NCBI RefSeq assembly: GCF_003096675.1
Contig: NZ_QEKW01000014.1
Span: 1-64,000, forward strand
Direction: 5' to 3'
DNA length: 64,000 nucleotides
Source: Actinomycetospora cinnamomea
GTDB lineage: Bacteria; Actinomycetota; Actinomycetes; Mycobacteriales; Pseudonocardiaceae
Part shown: piece after piece, positions 50,194-58,838 of the stretch
Position numbering within the stretch: position 1 is the stretch's first letter
Layout of the letters: each line of letters begins with the position of its first letter
Program-made: the position numbers and the translations under genes
Notes under the pieces: generated by a model
The model's database searches: none
What the model was told of the DNA's origin: nothing
Seen by the model: the letters and a program-made list of their open reading frames with translations, nothing else

Positions 50194-50705
50194 CGTGGCC
50201 TCCTGTCACGCCGCAGGGGTGGACGCCGGCGACGGTCGCGCCCCACCCGGGTGGCTTCGAGGGTCGCCTTCATCACGGCGATGAGCGATCCCGCGGGACG
50301 CTTTGGGATCGTGACGCCGCTGTCGGGCCGTCACCGTAGGTGGCCATTGTCGCAGGACAACGACCCGGTGCCACCCCCGTCGTCGGTGCCGGCCCGCCCA
50401 TCGCACCAGGGATATGACGCAGAGCGATCGGTCGTGGGCTGCCGGTGTCCCAGCAGCGGGAGGGGCGCGGAAGATTGCTGCTCGGGCCGCTCGCTGACCA
50501 GCGCCGCTACCACCGAGGTGCGGTTCGCGGCTGTCGGCTTTCGGTCCACCCGACTCTCCATGCGCCCGCACAGTGCCCGGCGACGATCCACCGCGACGCG
50601 AGCGCGACGTCCTGGAGCCCCGACTCGCGTGGTTGCGCTCGGTCGAGGGCCGCCGGGCCCGCCTCGACGGCGACGTCGCCGGGCGCGCGACCTAGGCTCG
50701 GCCCG
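50194..50705. other. 512-base gap upstream of the pseudogene
   Basis: No gene can be supported. The stretch contains a 12-bp palindrome CCACCCGGGTGG near 50245 and TTGTC-GCAG-GACAA at 50347-50360. On the minus strand a possible -35 TTGTCC and -10 TACGGT (50333-50338) are 16 bases apart, so the second palindrome would overlap a promoter facing the pseudogene, like a TetR-type operator whose regulator is gone. The remainder looks like degraded coding sequence, but I cannot identify it. Confidence 0.45.
50693..50698 (+). promoter_or_regulatory. -10-like hexamer, leaderless start
   Basis: TAGGCT lies 7 bases before ATG 50706, with no ribosome site in between. Confidence 0.4.
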
Positions 50706-51044
50706 ATGAGACACGAGGTCACGGCCGATGACACCGCGGTCGCGCTCGGTAGCGGGGAGGTCGAGGTGCTGGGCACGCCACGGCTGGTCGCCTGGTTCGA
50801 GGCCGCCACCGTCCAGGCCGCCCGGGACCTGATCGGCGCCGACGAGACCACGGTCGGCAGCGGGGTCCGCATCCGCCACCGGCGTCCGACGCTCGTGGGC
50901 GGGCGCATCGAGATCACCGCCGAGCTGCGCGCACGCGACGGCGCGCGCCTGACCTTCGCCGTGCACGCCGAGGACGGGCACGGCCAGGTCGTCGGCGATG
51001 GCGAGATCGACCGAGCGGTGGTCGACCGCGCGACGTTCGGCTGA
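50706..51044 (+). CDS. Hotdog-fold thioesterase-like protein (FlK family)
   Basis: A 112-residue hotdog protein. VALGSGEVEVLGTPRLVAWFEAATV (central helix with the active-site region), ETTVGSGVRIRHRRPTLVGGRIEITAEL and GDGEIDRAVVDRATF follow the fluoroacetyl-CoA-thioesterase-like family, common in actinobacteria as stand-alone acyl-CoA thioesterases. The catalytic Thr/Glu/His set is partly visible (Thr, Glu, and His in IRHRRP). The natural substrate is probably a small acyl-CoA. It is monocistronic and faces the damaged toxin gene. Confidence 0.8.
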   Translation: MRHEVTADDTAVALGSGEVEVLGTPRLVAWFEAATVQAARDLIGADETTVGSGVRIRHRRPTLVGGRIEITAELRARDGARLTFAVHAEDGHGQVVGDGEIDRAVVDRATFG

Positions 51045-51066
51045 CACCGGGACGGCGGTTCGGAGA

Positions 51067-51305
51067 TCAGGCGACCACGAGGCTGACGAGGAAGACGCAG
51101 GCTCGTGGTCGAGCACCCCGAGGACGAGGACCGCTCGCCCGGCGGCGGATGTCACGACGCGGATACCGGTCGGGTTGGTGGCGACCCACGGCCGCCCGAC
51201 CGAGCGCGGCGCGACCTCGAGGGCCGCTCGCACGTCGACGAACTCGGCCAGGAGATCGTCCGGCAGGGTGCCGACCCGATCGTCCAGCGGGTCGACCTCG
51301 TACAC
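51067..51305 (-). pseudogene. RelE/ParE-like toxin gene with a frameshift
   Basis: GTG 51305 opens YEVDPLDDRVGTLPDDLLAEF and continues to VLVLGVLDHEP. Near 51096-51100 the frame is then lost: the expected ending VFLVSLVVA followed by a stop at 51067-51069 appears in the next frame, consistent with a one-base deletion. The helix-plus-strand plan and size (about 78 residues if repaired) fit RelE/ParE-type toxins. It follows the DUF6247-like gene by 7 bases in the order antitoxin then toxin. Without repair the frame runs on into antisense sequence, so the product is likely inactive. Confidence 0.6.
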
Positions 51306-51312
51306 CGCCGGG

Positions 51313-51633
51313 CTACAGGCCCGCCCTGGCCCGGGTCACCTCGAACGGCTCATCGGACGGGACCGGCTCGCCCGCGAGCGTCTCCGCCACGCGCTCGACG
51401 GCCCGCCGGAAGCGCGCAGGGTCGGCCTGGACGAGCGCGACCCGCCGCCAGTCCTCCACCACGTCATACACCGGCGTGAGGTTCAGGGTCTGCCTGGCCT
51501 CGTCCAACGCCGCCTCGTAGGCCTCCACGAACCTCGGGCGGTCCTCGGGGAGCAGGAACGAGCGGATGGTCGCGGGCGACGCTCCGGGGCGCAGAGGGTG
51601 CTCCACGGGCTGCGGGGAGGCCGAGCGCGTCAT
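51313..51633 (-). CDS. DUF6247-like putative antitoxin
   Basis: A 106-residue protein from ATG 51633. The motif IRSFLLPEDRPRFVEAYEAALDEA followed by VVEDWRRVALVQADPARFRRAVERV is the pattern I associate with DUF6247, a small actinobacterial family often encoded directly before a RelE-like gene. It would neutralise that toxin and may autoregulate the pair, although no DNA-binding motif is clear. The partner at 51067-51305 is frameshifted, so this may be a surviving orphan antitoxin. It is divergent from dnaG with about 113 bases between. Confidence 0.6.
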   Translation of the reverse strand: MTRSASPQPVEHPLRPGASPATIRSFLLPEDRPRFVEAYEAALDEARQTLNLTPVYDVVEDWRRVALVQADPARFRRAVERVAETLAGEPVPSDEPFEVTRARAGL

Positions 51634-51733
51634 GGCGCGACGGTAGCGAACACCGCCGACACCCGGGACGCCTTCGCGGCGGCCCACATCCGGCTACCCC
51701 TGGTCGACCGCGGACCTCTCCGCGCCCGGTCCC

Positions 51734-51739
51734 TACACT
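51734..51739 (+). promoter_or_regulatory. -10 hexamer, leaderless dnaG start
   Basis: TACACT lies 7 bases before the dnaG ATG at 51747, with no Shine-Dalgarno, pointing to a leaderless mRNA. Confidence 0.45.
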
Positions 51740-51746
51740 CGATCCC

Positions 51747-53642
51747 ATGGCGGGGCGGATCCGGGACGCGGACATCGCGGAGGTGCGCGACCGCAACCGG
51801 GTCGACGAGGTCATCGGCGAGTACGTCGCGCTGCGGCGGGCCAGCGCCGGGTCGGTGAAGGGGCTGTGCCCGTTCCACGACGAGAAGACGCCGTCGTTCA
51901 ACGTGCGCCCCACCCACGGGACCTACCACTGCTTCGGCTGCGGCGAGGGCGGCAGCGTCATCGACTTCGTCATGAAGATCGAGCAGCTGGGGTTCGTCGA
52001 GGCCGTGGAGAAGCTCGCCGACCGGATCGGGTACCGGCTGACCTACGAGGGCGGCGGCTCCAGCGTCCAGCGCGACCGCGGCACCCGCGCCCGCCTGCTC
52101 GCGGCGAACAAGCTGGCCGCCGAGTTCTACGCCGAGCAGCTGCGGGCGCCGGGCGAGGCGCAGAAGGCCCGCGAGTTCCTCGCCGAGCGTGGCTTCGACC
52201 AGGCCGCGGCCGAGGAGTTCGGCTGCGGGTTCGCGCCGTCGGGGTGGGACAGGCTCACCAAGCACCTGCTCTCCCACGGCTACACGCTCGAGGAACTGGA
52301 GAAGGCCGGCCTGTCGCGCCAGGGCAACCGCGGCCCGATGGACCGCTTCCACCGCCGGCTGCTCTGGCCGATCCGTGACCTCGGCGGCGACGTCGTCGGC
52401 TTCGGCGCGCGGCGGCTGTTCGACGACGACCGCATCGAGGCCAAGTACCTCAACACCCCCGAGACGCCCGTCTACCACAAGTCGAAGGTCCTCTTCGGGC
52501 TGGACAAGGCCAAGCGGGAGATCGCGAAGAGCCGTCAGGCGGTGATCGTCGAGGGCTACACCGACGTCATGGCCATGCACCTCGCGGGCGTGCGCACCGC
52601 CGTCGCCAGCTGCGGGACGGCCTTCGGCGACGATCACGTGGCCGTGCTGCGCCGCCTGCTGATGGACGACTCGTTCGACCGGGGCGAGGTCATCTACGTC
52701 TTCGACGGCGACGCCGCCGGACAGGCCGCGGCGCTCAAGGCGTTCGAGGGCGACCAGCAGTTCGCCGCCCAGACCTACATCGCCACTGCGGCCGACGGCA
52801 TGGACCCCTGCGAGCTGCGCCAGGCCTCGGGCGACGTCGCGGTGCGCGACCTCGTGGCCCGCCGCCAGCCGCTGTTCGCCTTCGCCGTGCGCACGATCCT
52901 CGGTGAGCACGACCTCGCGACCGTCGAGGGCCAGACGGCGGCGCTGCAGCGCACGGTGCCGCTGGTGGCGCAGATCCGCCGCGAGGACCTGCGCGACGGC
53001 TACGCCCGACGCCTCGCGGGGTGGACGGGCTGGCCGGACGAGAACCAGGTGATCCGCCGGGTGCGCGAGAGTGCCGGCGCCCCGGTGGACGCCCCCGCCC
53101 GCCGTGACCGGCGCCGCTCGGTCGCCGCGCAGGCCAGGGCCGACGGGCCCCCGGTGCCCGACCGGCGCGACCCGCGGCTGCGCGTGCAGCGCGAGGTGCT
53201 CAAGGCGGCGCTGCAGGCCCCGGCGCTGGCCGGCCCGGTCTACGACACGTTGCCCGACGACGCGTTCAGCCATCCCGCCTACCTGGCGGTGCACCAGGCG
53301 ATCCTGGCCGCCGGGGGCACGGCGTGCGGGCTGTCCGGGCCGAGCTGGGTGGCGGCCGTGGCCGACGAGGTCGGCGGGGGCCACCGTCCCCTGGTCTCGG
53401 AGCTGGCCGTGGAGGCCCTGCAGTCGCGCGAGGCCGACGACCACCGCTACATCTCCGGCATGCTCGCGGGCCTGCAGGAGGCGCTGGTGGGCCGCCAGGT
53501 GTCCGAGATCAAGTCGCGGTTGCAGCGGCTTTCGCCGGTCACCGACGCCGACGAGTACCACGAGCTCTTCGGCGACCTCGTCGCCCTCGAGCAGTACAAG
53601 AAGGCGCTGCGCGACCAGGCCACCGGGGCGGTGTCGTTGTGA
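51747..53642 (+). CDS. dnaG: DNA primase
   Basis: A 631-residue primase. The CHC2 zinc domain has Cys41, His44, Cys62 and Cys65 (GLCPFHDEK, YHCFGCGEGG). The catalytic core contains GFGARRL and the Toprim motifs VIVEGYTDVMAMH and VFDGDAAGQAAALKAF. A C-terminal helicase-binding domain ends around LVALEQYKKALRDQATG. It makes RNA primers at the replication fork with DnaB. It overlaps the next gene by GTGA. Proximity to dgt recalls Rv2343c-Rv2344c. Confidence 0.97.
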   Translation: MAGRIRDADIAEVRDRNRVDEVIGEYVALRRASAGSVKGLCPFHDEKTPSFNVRPTHGTYHCFGCGEGGSVIDFVMKIEQLGFVEAVEKLADRIGYRLTYEGGGSSVQRDRGTRARLLAANKLAAEFYAEQLRAPGEAQKAREFLAERGFDQAAAEEFGCGFAPSGWDRLTKHLLSHGYTLEELEKAGLSRQGNRGPMDRFHRRLLWPIRDLGGDVVGFGARRLFDDDRIEAKYLNTPETPVYHKSKVLFGLDKAKREIAKSRQAVIVEGYTDVMAMHLAGVRTAVASCGTAFGDDHVAVLRRLLMDDSFDRGEVIYVFDGDAAGQAAALKAFEGDQQFAAQTYIATAADGMDPCELRQASGDVAVRDLVARRQPLFAFAVRTILGEHDLATVEGQTAALQRTVPLVAQIRREDLRDGYARRLAGWTGWPDENQVIRRVRESAGAPVDAPARRDRRRSVAAQARADGPPVPDRRDPRLRVQREVLKAALQAPALAGPVYDTLPDDAFSHPAYLAVHQAILAAGGTACGLSGPSWVAAVADEVGGGHRPLVSELAVEALQSREADDHRYISGMLAGLQEALVGRQVSEIKSRLQRLSPVTDADEYHELFGDLVALEQYKKALRDQATGAVSL

Positions 53643-54226
53643 GCGGGATGGTCGATCGGTTGCGGACGCTGCTGACCGGGCGTGAGCCGGTGCCCGAGGG
53701 CTTCGCCGGCACCCTCGACGACGGCGAGCGGGTGATCGCCGACGGTCGCGGCCCGCGCGGATCGGTCGTGCTGGGCACCGACCGCGGTCTCTGGCTGCCA
53801 CCGGCGGCGTCGGGGGAGGGTGCGGCGCGGGTCGCCTGGCACCTGGTCTCCAAGGCCACCTGGGCGAACGGCGCGCTCGAGGTGATCGAGGCCGACGAGG
53901 TCGACGAGATCGCCGGCGGTGTCGTCCTGCTCGCCGACCGGCCGCCGCGCCGCGTGCCGCTGGTCGAGCCGGGCCGCCTGCCCGAGACCGTGCACCGGCG
54001 CGTCACCGCGGCGATCAAGGACAGCCAGCACCACGACCTCGGTAGCGGTGACAGCGGGGGCGGGGCCTGGTTCGTCCAGCGCCGTGTCCCGGGCGCCGGA
54101 ATCGTGCTGCACGTCCGCCCCGACCCCGGCACCGACCCGGAGACCGTGCGGACGGTCGCGGTCGGGGTGGCCGAGAAGCTGCGCGAGGCGGGGCGGGGCC
54201 GCGCCGCCGACGAGGGCCGGGAGTGA
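53639..54226 (+). CDS. Conserved actinobacterial protein downstream of dnaG
   Basis: A 195-residue soluble protein from GTG 53639, overlapping dnaG (GTGA). DDGERVIADGRGPRGSVVLGTDRGLWLP and RVAWHLVSKATWANGALEVIEADEVDEI form a beta-rich PH-like domain that is frequent after dnaG in actinobacteria; the C-terminal half (AWFVQRRVPGAGIVLHVRP) is a second beta domain. No catalytic motif is visible. Coupling to dnaG suggests a link with replication or only shared expression. The function is unknown. Confidence 0.75.
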   Translation: MSGMVDRLRTLLTGREPVPEGFAGTLDDGERVIADGRGPRGSVVLGTDRGLWLPPAASGEGAARVAWHLVSKATWANGALEVIEADEVDEIAGGVVLLADRPPRRVPLVEPGRLPETVHRRVTAAIKDSQHHDLGSGDSGGGAWFVQRRVPGAGIVLHVRPDPGTDPETVRTVAVGVAEKLREAGRGRAADEGRE

Positions 54227-54996
54227 CCCTCTCCTGGGATCCGGTGCTCTACCGGCGTCACGACGACCACCGGGCACGCCCGTTCCTCGACCTCGTCGGC
54301 CGCATCGGGGCGAGCGCCCCCCGCGAGGTCGTCGACCTCGGCTGCGGGCCGGGGCACCTCACGGGCGTACTGGCCGCACGCTGGCCGGAGGCCCGGGTGC
54401 GGGCCTCGGACTCGTCGCCGGAGATGGTGGCCGCGGCACGGGAGGCCGGGGTCGACGCCGAGCTCGCCGACGTCCGCGACTTCACGCCGGGCCCGGACAC
54501 CGACGTCGTGGTGAGCAACGCGGTGCTGCACTGGGTGCCCGAGCACCGCGACCTGTTGGCCCGCTGGGCGGCGGCGCTGCCGTCCGGCGGCTGGCTCGCG
54601 GTCCAGGTGCCGGGCAACGAGGCGTCGCCGTCGCACACGATCGCCCGCGACCTGGTGGCCTCCGACGCGTGGGCCGGCCGGCTCCCCGAGGGGCTGGCCG
54701 CCTACGGCGTCGGCACCCCCGAGGAGTACGCCCGGCTGCTGGCCGTGGCCCGGCGCGACGCCCACGTCGACTGCTGGGAGACGACCTACCTGCATCCGCT
54801 GAGCGGGGACGACCCCGTCGGTGAGTGGATCGCCGGTACGACGCTGCGCCCCGTCCGCGCGGCGCTCGCCGACGCGGAGTGGGAGCGCCTGCGCGCCGAC
54901 CTCGCCCCGCGCCTGGGCGCGGCCTACCCGCCCGACGACGCGGGGACGACGTGGTTCGGGTTCCGCCGGGTGTTCGCGGTGCTCGGGGCTCGCTGA
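54223..54996 (+). CDS. tam: Trans-aconitate 2-methyltransferase
   Basis: A 257-residue SAM methyltransferase. Motif I is EVVDLGCGPGHLTGVLAARW; the opening SWDPVLYRRHDDHRARPFLDLVGRI, SNAVLHWVPEHRDLL, VQVPGNEASPSHTIARDLV and HPLSGDDPVGEWIAGTTLRP are closely Tam-like. It methylates trans-aconitate, an inhibitor of aconitase formed from the cycle intermediate. GTG 54223 overlaps the preceding gene (GTGA), so dnaG, the conserved gene and tam form a coupled run. Confidence 0.9.
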   Translation: MTLSWDPVLYRRHDDHRARPFLDLVGRIGASAPREVVDLGCGPGHLTGVLAARWPEARVRASDSSPEMVAAAREAGVDAELADVRDFTPGPDTDVVVSNAVLHWVPEHRDLLARWAAALPSGGWLAVQVPGNEASPSHTIARDLVASDAWAGRLPEGLAAYGVGTPEEYARLLAVARRDAHVDCWETTYLHPLSGDDPVGEWIAGTTLRPVRAALADAEWERLRADLAPRLGAAYPPDDAGTTWFGFRRVFAVLGAR

Positions 54997-54999
54997 CCG

Positions 55000-55281
55000 T
55001 CAGCGTCCGGGTGCGGCCGATCCGTTGGCCGTGGACCGACCCGGCGCGGTGGGCTCGCCGCCCTCGGACGGGCCGCCGGACGACACCTTGTCCTTGGCGA
55101 TCGACACACCCGCCTGGACGGCCTCGCCGGCCTTCGCGCGGGCGACCCCGGCCGCACCCTGCACGCTGGGGTGGTCCGCGACCCGCCGGTAGGCGCGGGA
55201 GAGCTGCTCGTAGCGCTCGCGGCCCGCCCGCGTCCCGAGGACGTAGCCCACGCCGGCACCCAGCAGGAACGGGATGATCAT
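55000..55281 (-). CDS. Small YtxH-like membrane-anchored protein
   Basis: A 93-residue protein from ATG 55281 with GGAGGAGAACACCTG upstream. An N-terminal glycine-zipper helix IIPFLLGAGVGYVLGTRAGRERY is followed by an amphipathic helical region (AYRRVADHPSVQGAAGVARAKAGEAVQAGVS) and a disordered Gly/Pro tail. This layout is typical of YtxH/DUF-type stress-associated small membrane proteins in actinobacteria. It converges on tam, with only 3 bases between the stops. No specific function is known. Confidence 0.7.
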   Translation of the reverse strand: MIIPFLLGAGVGYVLGTRAGRERYEQLSRAYRRVADHPSVQGAAGVARAKAGEAVQAGVSIAKDKVSSGGPSEGGEPTAPGRSTANGSAAPGR

Positions 55282-55399
55282 CAGGTGTTCTCCTCCGAGG
55301 TCGTGGTCGGTCCATCCTGCCCCACCCCGTCGGGAGGGGCACCGAGCCCTGTGCGATATCGTGTTCCCGTCCGGCACGGCGACGTACCGGACGCAGCGG

Positions 55400-55472
<73 letters not shown>

Positions 55473-55864
55473 CCCTTCCTGCACGCGGACGGCCGCGGTG
55501 ATCTCCCCGATCGCCGCGTGCCCCGCGTCGTCGCCCGGCGGTGGAGCCGTGCCGACGGTTCTCCGCGCGGTCCCCGGCGGGCGTCCAGCGTCGGCGCCGC
55601 GCCGTGCGGTCCCGACCGCGCCCGACGGGACCCGGGGGCGGGTCACCGCATCGAGTGGTGCCGTGCCCTCGTCGAGTGAACTGCACGGGAACCCCCTGGT
55701 GCGGAGGAGCGCACCGGGGGCACGCTCCTCCGCGAGCCGGACAGGGAGTCCCGGCCCGGGTGCCCGGGGGCACCGACCGCGTGGTGGTGGGCCGGATACG
55801 GCAGCTGGGGAGCGGGCCCCGGCCCACCATCATCGCGACGCCCGCGGCGCCGGCGGTCGAGCAG
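55473..55864. other. 392-base gap behind tRNA-Asn
   Basis: No gene can be supported. Open frames on both strands have no ribosome sites and no recognisable product. The only structure that I see is a hairpin at 55692-55720. tRNA genes are frequent integration sites, but no direct repeat of the tRNA 3' end is visible within this window. Confidence 0.55.
55692..55720. terminator. GC-rich hairpin
   Basis: CCCCCTGGTGCG pairs with CGCACCGGGGG with a single bulged T around a 6-base loop. It lies between tRNA-Asn and the cyclase gene end and could terminate either transcript. Confidence 0.4.
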
Positions 55865-57097
55865 CTAGTCCGCTCGATCAGTGCCGGCGCCGTTGTTGCG
55901 TGGCCCGTTCGAGCGACGGTGCACCCGGTACAGCCGCTGCGCTCCGCGGACACCCTTGAACTTGCGCGGGGCCGCGGCACGGAAGCGGAACGGCGGATCG
56001 TCCGGCGCCGTGGCCAGCACCGCGTCGTGGACCGCGGCGGTGACCGTCACCTGACCGGGGCGGGCGGTCTCCGTGACGCGGCTGGCGAGGTTGACGGGCG
56101 GCCCGAACCAGTCACCGGCGTGCGGGACGCCGACGCCCTTGGCGACCCCGACCCGCAGCGCCGGCCGTCCGTCGTCGGCCCCCGACCACGTCTCGACGAG
56201 GTCCAGCGCGGCGCTCACCAGGGCGGTCGGGTCGGGCGAGACGAGCATGACCGCGTCGCCGATGACCTTCGCGAGGCGCACCGGCCACGACGACACCTCG
56301 GTGGCGCACGCCGAGAGCATCTCGGCGACCTCGCTGAGCTCCACCGCCGAGATCGACTCGCCGAGATCGGTGAAGCCGACGAGGTCGGCGAAGCAGACGG
56401 TGACGTCCTGCGCGCCGCGCAGGCGCCCCGCGTTCGACTCCTCGACGGCCAGCGCGTGCGAGCGGATGCGGTCGGCCAGCGCCGCGGCCACGAGGTGCAC
56501 GAGGTGCAGGGAGTCGTCCTCGACGATCCGGCGCGCCTCGGTGGCGTAGCGCAGCGCCAGCTCGGGCTCCGGCTCGTCGTGCAGCAGGGCCTCGCCGAGC
56601 AGCCCGCCGAGGGCGTCGGCGATGTTCAGCACCCCGCGCCCGATGGCCCGCACGACCGGCATCATCTCCTGGTCGGAGAAACCGAGGCTGCGGTAGCGGT
56701 GGATGCGCTGGGCGATCTCGACGTCCTCGTCGGTGTAGATCGCCTCGTCCGGGTCGGGCGCCAGCGGACGTCCCAGGCCCTGGAACCAGCGCCGGACGAC
56801 CTCGACGTCGAGCTCGGCCAGCCGGCACACGTCGTTGAGCGAGTGCCCGTCCTCGGGGCGCAGCGTCCGCTCGATCAGCAGCAGCCCCAGGCGATCGCGC
56901 GCGATCGCGTCGCGCATCGTCTCGATGTCGACGCCGTCGGCCGACAGCGACTCGAGCACCGACACCCGCGTGCGACGTTCGTCGCCCGACAGACCGTCGA
57001 GCAGGCCGGCGCGGTCGTAGTCGCCCTCGGCCATCACCGACCGGATCCGCGCCGGGATCGGCAGCGATGTGCGGTGACGCGGCGGCACGAGGGGCAT
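55865..57097 (-). CDS. Class III adenylate cyclase with N-terminal regulatory domain
   Basis: A 410-residue cyclase. Residues 1-200 form a helical regulatory domain (YTDEDVEIAQRIHRYRSLGFSDQEMMPVVRAIG) of the pH-sensing type described for mycobacterial Rv1264/Rv2212. The catalytic domain begins VTVCFADLVGFTDLGE (first metal Asp), continues KVIGDAVMLVSPDP (second metal region) and PPVNLASRVTETARPGQ with the Asn-x3-Arg transition-state pair. It makes cAMP in the cytoplasm. The start at ATG 57097 is assumed; later ATGs exist and no ribosome site is strong. A CRP-type operator is found at 2536-2551. Confidence 0.9.
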   Translation of the reverse strand: MPLVPPRHRTSLPIPARIRSVMAEGDYDRAGLLDGLSGDERRTRVSVLESLSADGVDIETMRDAIARDRLGLLLIERTLRPEDGHSLNDVCRLAELDVEVVRRWFQGLGRPLAPDPDEAIYTDEDVEIAQRIHRYRSLGFSDQEMMPVVRAIGRGVLNIADALGGLLGEALLHDEPEPELALRYATEARRIVEDDSLHLVHLVAAALADRIRSHALAVEESNAGRLRGAQDVTVCFADLVGFTDLGESISAVELSEVAEMLSACATEVSSWPVRLAKVIGDAVMLVSPDPTALVSAALDLVETWSGADDGRPALRVGVAKGVGVPHAGDWFGPPVNLASRVTETARPGQVTVTAAVHDAVLATAPDDPPFRFRAAAPRKFKGVRGAQRLYRVHRRSNGPRNNGAGTDRAD

Positions 57098-57238
57098 GGT
57101 GCCAAAGCGGTCGGGAGGTCACACCCCGTGGGAGGCGGAGCGGAGCGGAGCACGACCGACGGGTGGGAGGCCGGTCACCGCCGGCCGCCCGGCACCCGCC
57201 GGGGTCCGTACGGTGGCGCCGGGAGACGAGGAGGACCC

Positions 57239-58150
57239 ATGAGCAGCGGCCCGCGCCTGCTGGCCACGAGCGACCTGCACGCCAACCGCTCGGAGAACGA
57301 GGACCTGGTCCGGGAGCTGCACCCCACCCACCCCGGCGACTGGCTCATCGTGGCGGGCGACGTGGGCGATCGCGTCGCCACCACCACGTGGGCGCTGGAG
57401 ATCCTGGCATCGCGCTTCGCGCAGGTGGTCTGGGTGCCCGGCAACCACGAGCTCTGGACGCCGCCGGGCGACGAGGTCGACCTCGTGGGCCCGGCGCGCT
57501 ACGACCACCTCGTGGCGGCGGCCCGGGACCTCGGCGTGCTCACCCCTGAGGACCCGTGGCCGGTGTGGGACGGCGTGGGCGGGCCGGCCCTGGTGTGCCC
57601 GATGTTCCTGCTCTACGACTATTCGGTGCGCCCGCCCTCGATCCCGGCCGACTGGTCGAACTCCGCGGCGCTCGAGGTCGCCCGCGACGCCGGGGTCGTC
57701 GCCACCGACGAGATCCTCATGTCCTGCGACCCGTACCCCGACCCCGCCGCCTGGTGCGCCGACCGCCTCGCCCTCACCGAGGCCCGCCTCGCCGAGCGGC
57801 CGGCGGGGATGCCGACGGTGCTGGTCAACCACTGGCCGCTGACCCCCACGCCGACGCGGGTCCTGCGCCACCCCGAGTTCGCCCTCTGGTGCGGCACGAC
57901 CGCCTCGAGCGACTGGCACATCCGCCACGAGGCGGCGGTCGTCGTCTACGGCCACCTCCACATCCCGCGTACGACGGTCGAGGACGGGGTGCGCTGCGAG
58001 GAGGTGTCGGTGGGCTACCCCCGCGAGTGGCAGCGTCACGGGCTCGTGCGCGGGGCGCTGCGCGACGTCCTGCCCGGCCCCGCCCACGACGGCCCCGACC
58101 CGTTCACCGCGTGGGCCGCCGAGCGGCGCGCCCGCTGGGCACGATCGTGA
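57239..58150 (+). CDS. pptH: Metallophosphoesterase, PptH-like phosphopantetheinyl hydrolase
   Basis: A 303-residue calcineurin-type phosphoesterase. Metal motifs are TSDLHANRSENE (DxH), AGDVGDR (GDxxD-like), VPGNHELW (GNHE), NHWPL and YGHLHIPR (GHxH). ATG 57239 has GAGGAGGACCC before it. It overlaps the PptT gene by GTGA. The same pair occurs in M. tuberculosis as Rv2795c-Rv2794c, where the phosphoesterase removes phosphopantetheine from carrier proteins and opposes PptT. Identity with PptH rests on this arrangement and family membership. Confidence 0.8.
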   Translation: MSSGPRLLATSDLHANRSENEDLVRELHPTHPGDWLIVAGDVGDRVATTTWALEILASRFAQVVWVPGNHELWTPPGDEVDLVGPARYDHLVAAARDLGVLTPEDPWPVWDGVGGPALVCPMFLLYDYSVRPPSIPADWSNSAALEVARDAGVVATDEILMSCDPYPDPAAWCADRLALTEARLAERPAGMPTVLVNHWPLTPTPTRVLRHPEFALWCGTTASSDWHIRHEAAVVVYGHLHIPRTTVEDGVRCEEVSVGYPREWQRHGLVRGALRDVLPGPAHDGPDPFTAWAAERRARWARS

Positions 58151-58827
58151 CCAGCACCGACCCCGCCCTCGCCGCCGTCCTGCCCGCGCCGGTCGTCACG
58201 GTGGTGGCGACCGCGGACGACCCCGCCGCCGAGCTCGCGCCGGAGGAGAAGGCGGCGGTGGCCCGGGCGGTCGCGTCCCGCCGCGCGGAGTTCACCACCG
58301 CCCGGACCTGCGCCCGGGCGGCGCTGCGCCGGCTCGGGGCGACGCCCTCGGCGATCCCGGTAGGGGACAAGCGGGCACCGGTCTGGCCCGCGGGGGTGGT
58401 CGGCGCGATCACCCACTGCGCCGGGTTCCGGGCCGCGGCCGTGGCGTGGCGCGACCAGGTCCGCGCCGTCGGCCTCGACGCCGAGCCCCACGGGCCCCTG
58501 CCCGACGGCGTCCTCGACGCGGTCAGCGACGCGGGGGAGCGGGCCGAGCTCGACCGCCTCGCCGGTGACCGTCCCGACGTGCGGTGGGACAAGCTGCTGT
58601 TCAGCGCGAAGGAGAGCGTCTACAAGGCGTGGTTCCCGCTGACCGGGCGGTGGCTCGGGTTCGAGGACGCCGAGCTCGTCCCCGCCCTCGACGGGACCTT
58701 CCACGCCGCCCTGCGTGTGCCCGGTCCGCGGGTCGACGGCGAGGAGATCGCGGCGTTCGACGGCCGCTGGGTCGTGCGCGACGGGCTCGTGATCACCGCG
58801 ATCGCGGTGCTGCCGAGCTCCCACTAG
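58147..58827 (+). CDS. pptT: 4'-phosphopantetheinyl transferase, Sfp/PptT type
   Basis: A 226-residue transferase. RRAEFTTARTCARAALRRLG binds CoA, GAITHCAGFRAAAVAWRDQVRAVGLDAEPH has the magnesium-binding Asp-x-Glu, and WDKLLFSAKESVYKAWFP is the W-x-x-K-E-S-x-Y-K signature. It activates acyl carrier and peptidyl carrier domains of fatty acid, polyketide and peptide synthases. GTG 58147 overlaps the hydrolase gene. Co-production of enzyme and eraser by translational coupling suggests tight control of carrier-protein activation. Confidence 0.93.
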   Translation: MTSTDPALAAVLPAPVVTVVATADDPAAELAPEEKAAVARAVASRRAEFTTARTCARAALRRLGATPSAIPVGDKRAPVWPAGVVGAITHCAGFRAAAVAWRDQVRAVGLDAEPHGPLPDGVLDAVSDAGERAELDRLAGDRPDVRWDKLLFSAKESVYKAWFPLTGRWLGFEDAELVPALDGTFHAALRVPGPRVDGEEIAAFDGRWVVRDGLVITAIAVLPSSH

Positions 58828-58838
58828 CGTCGTCCCCG

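Noticed and set aside
55473..55864. Genomic island insertion at tRNA-Asn
   Set aside because: No integrase gene and no direct repeat of the tRNA 3' end are visible; genes downstream are ordinary for the lineage.
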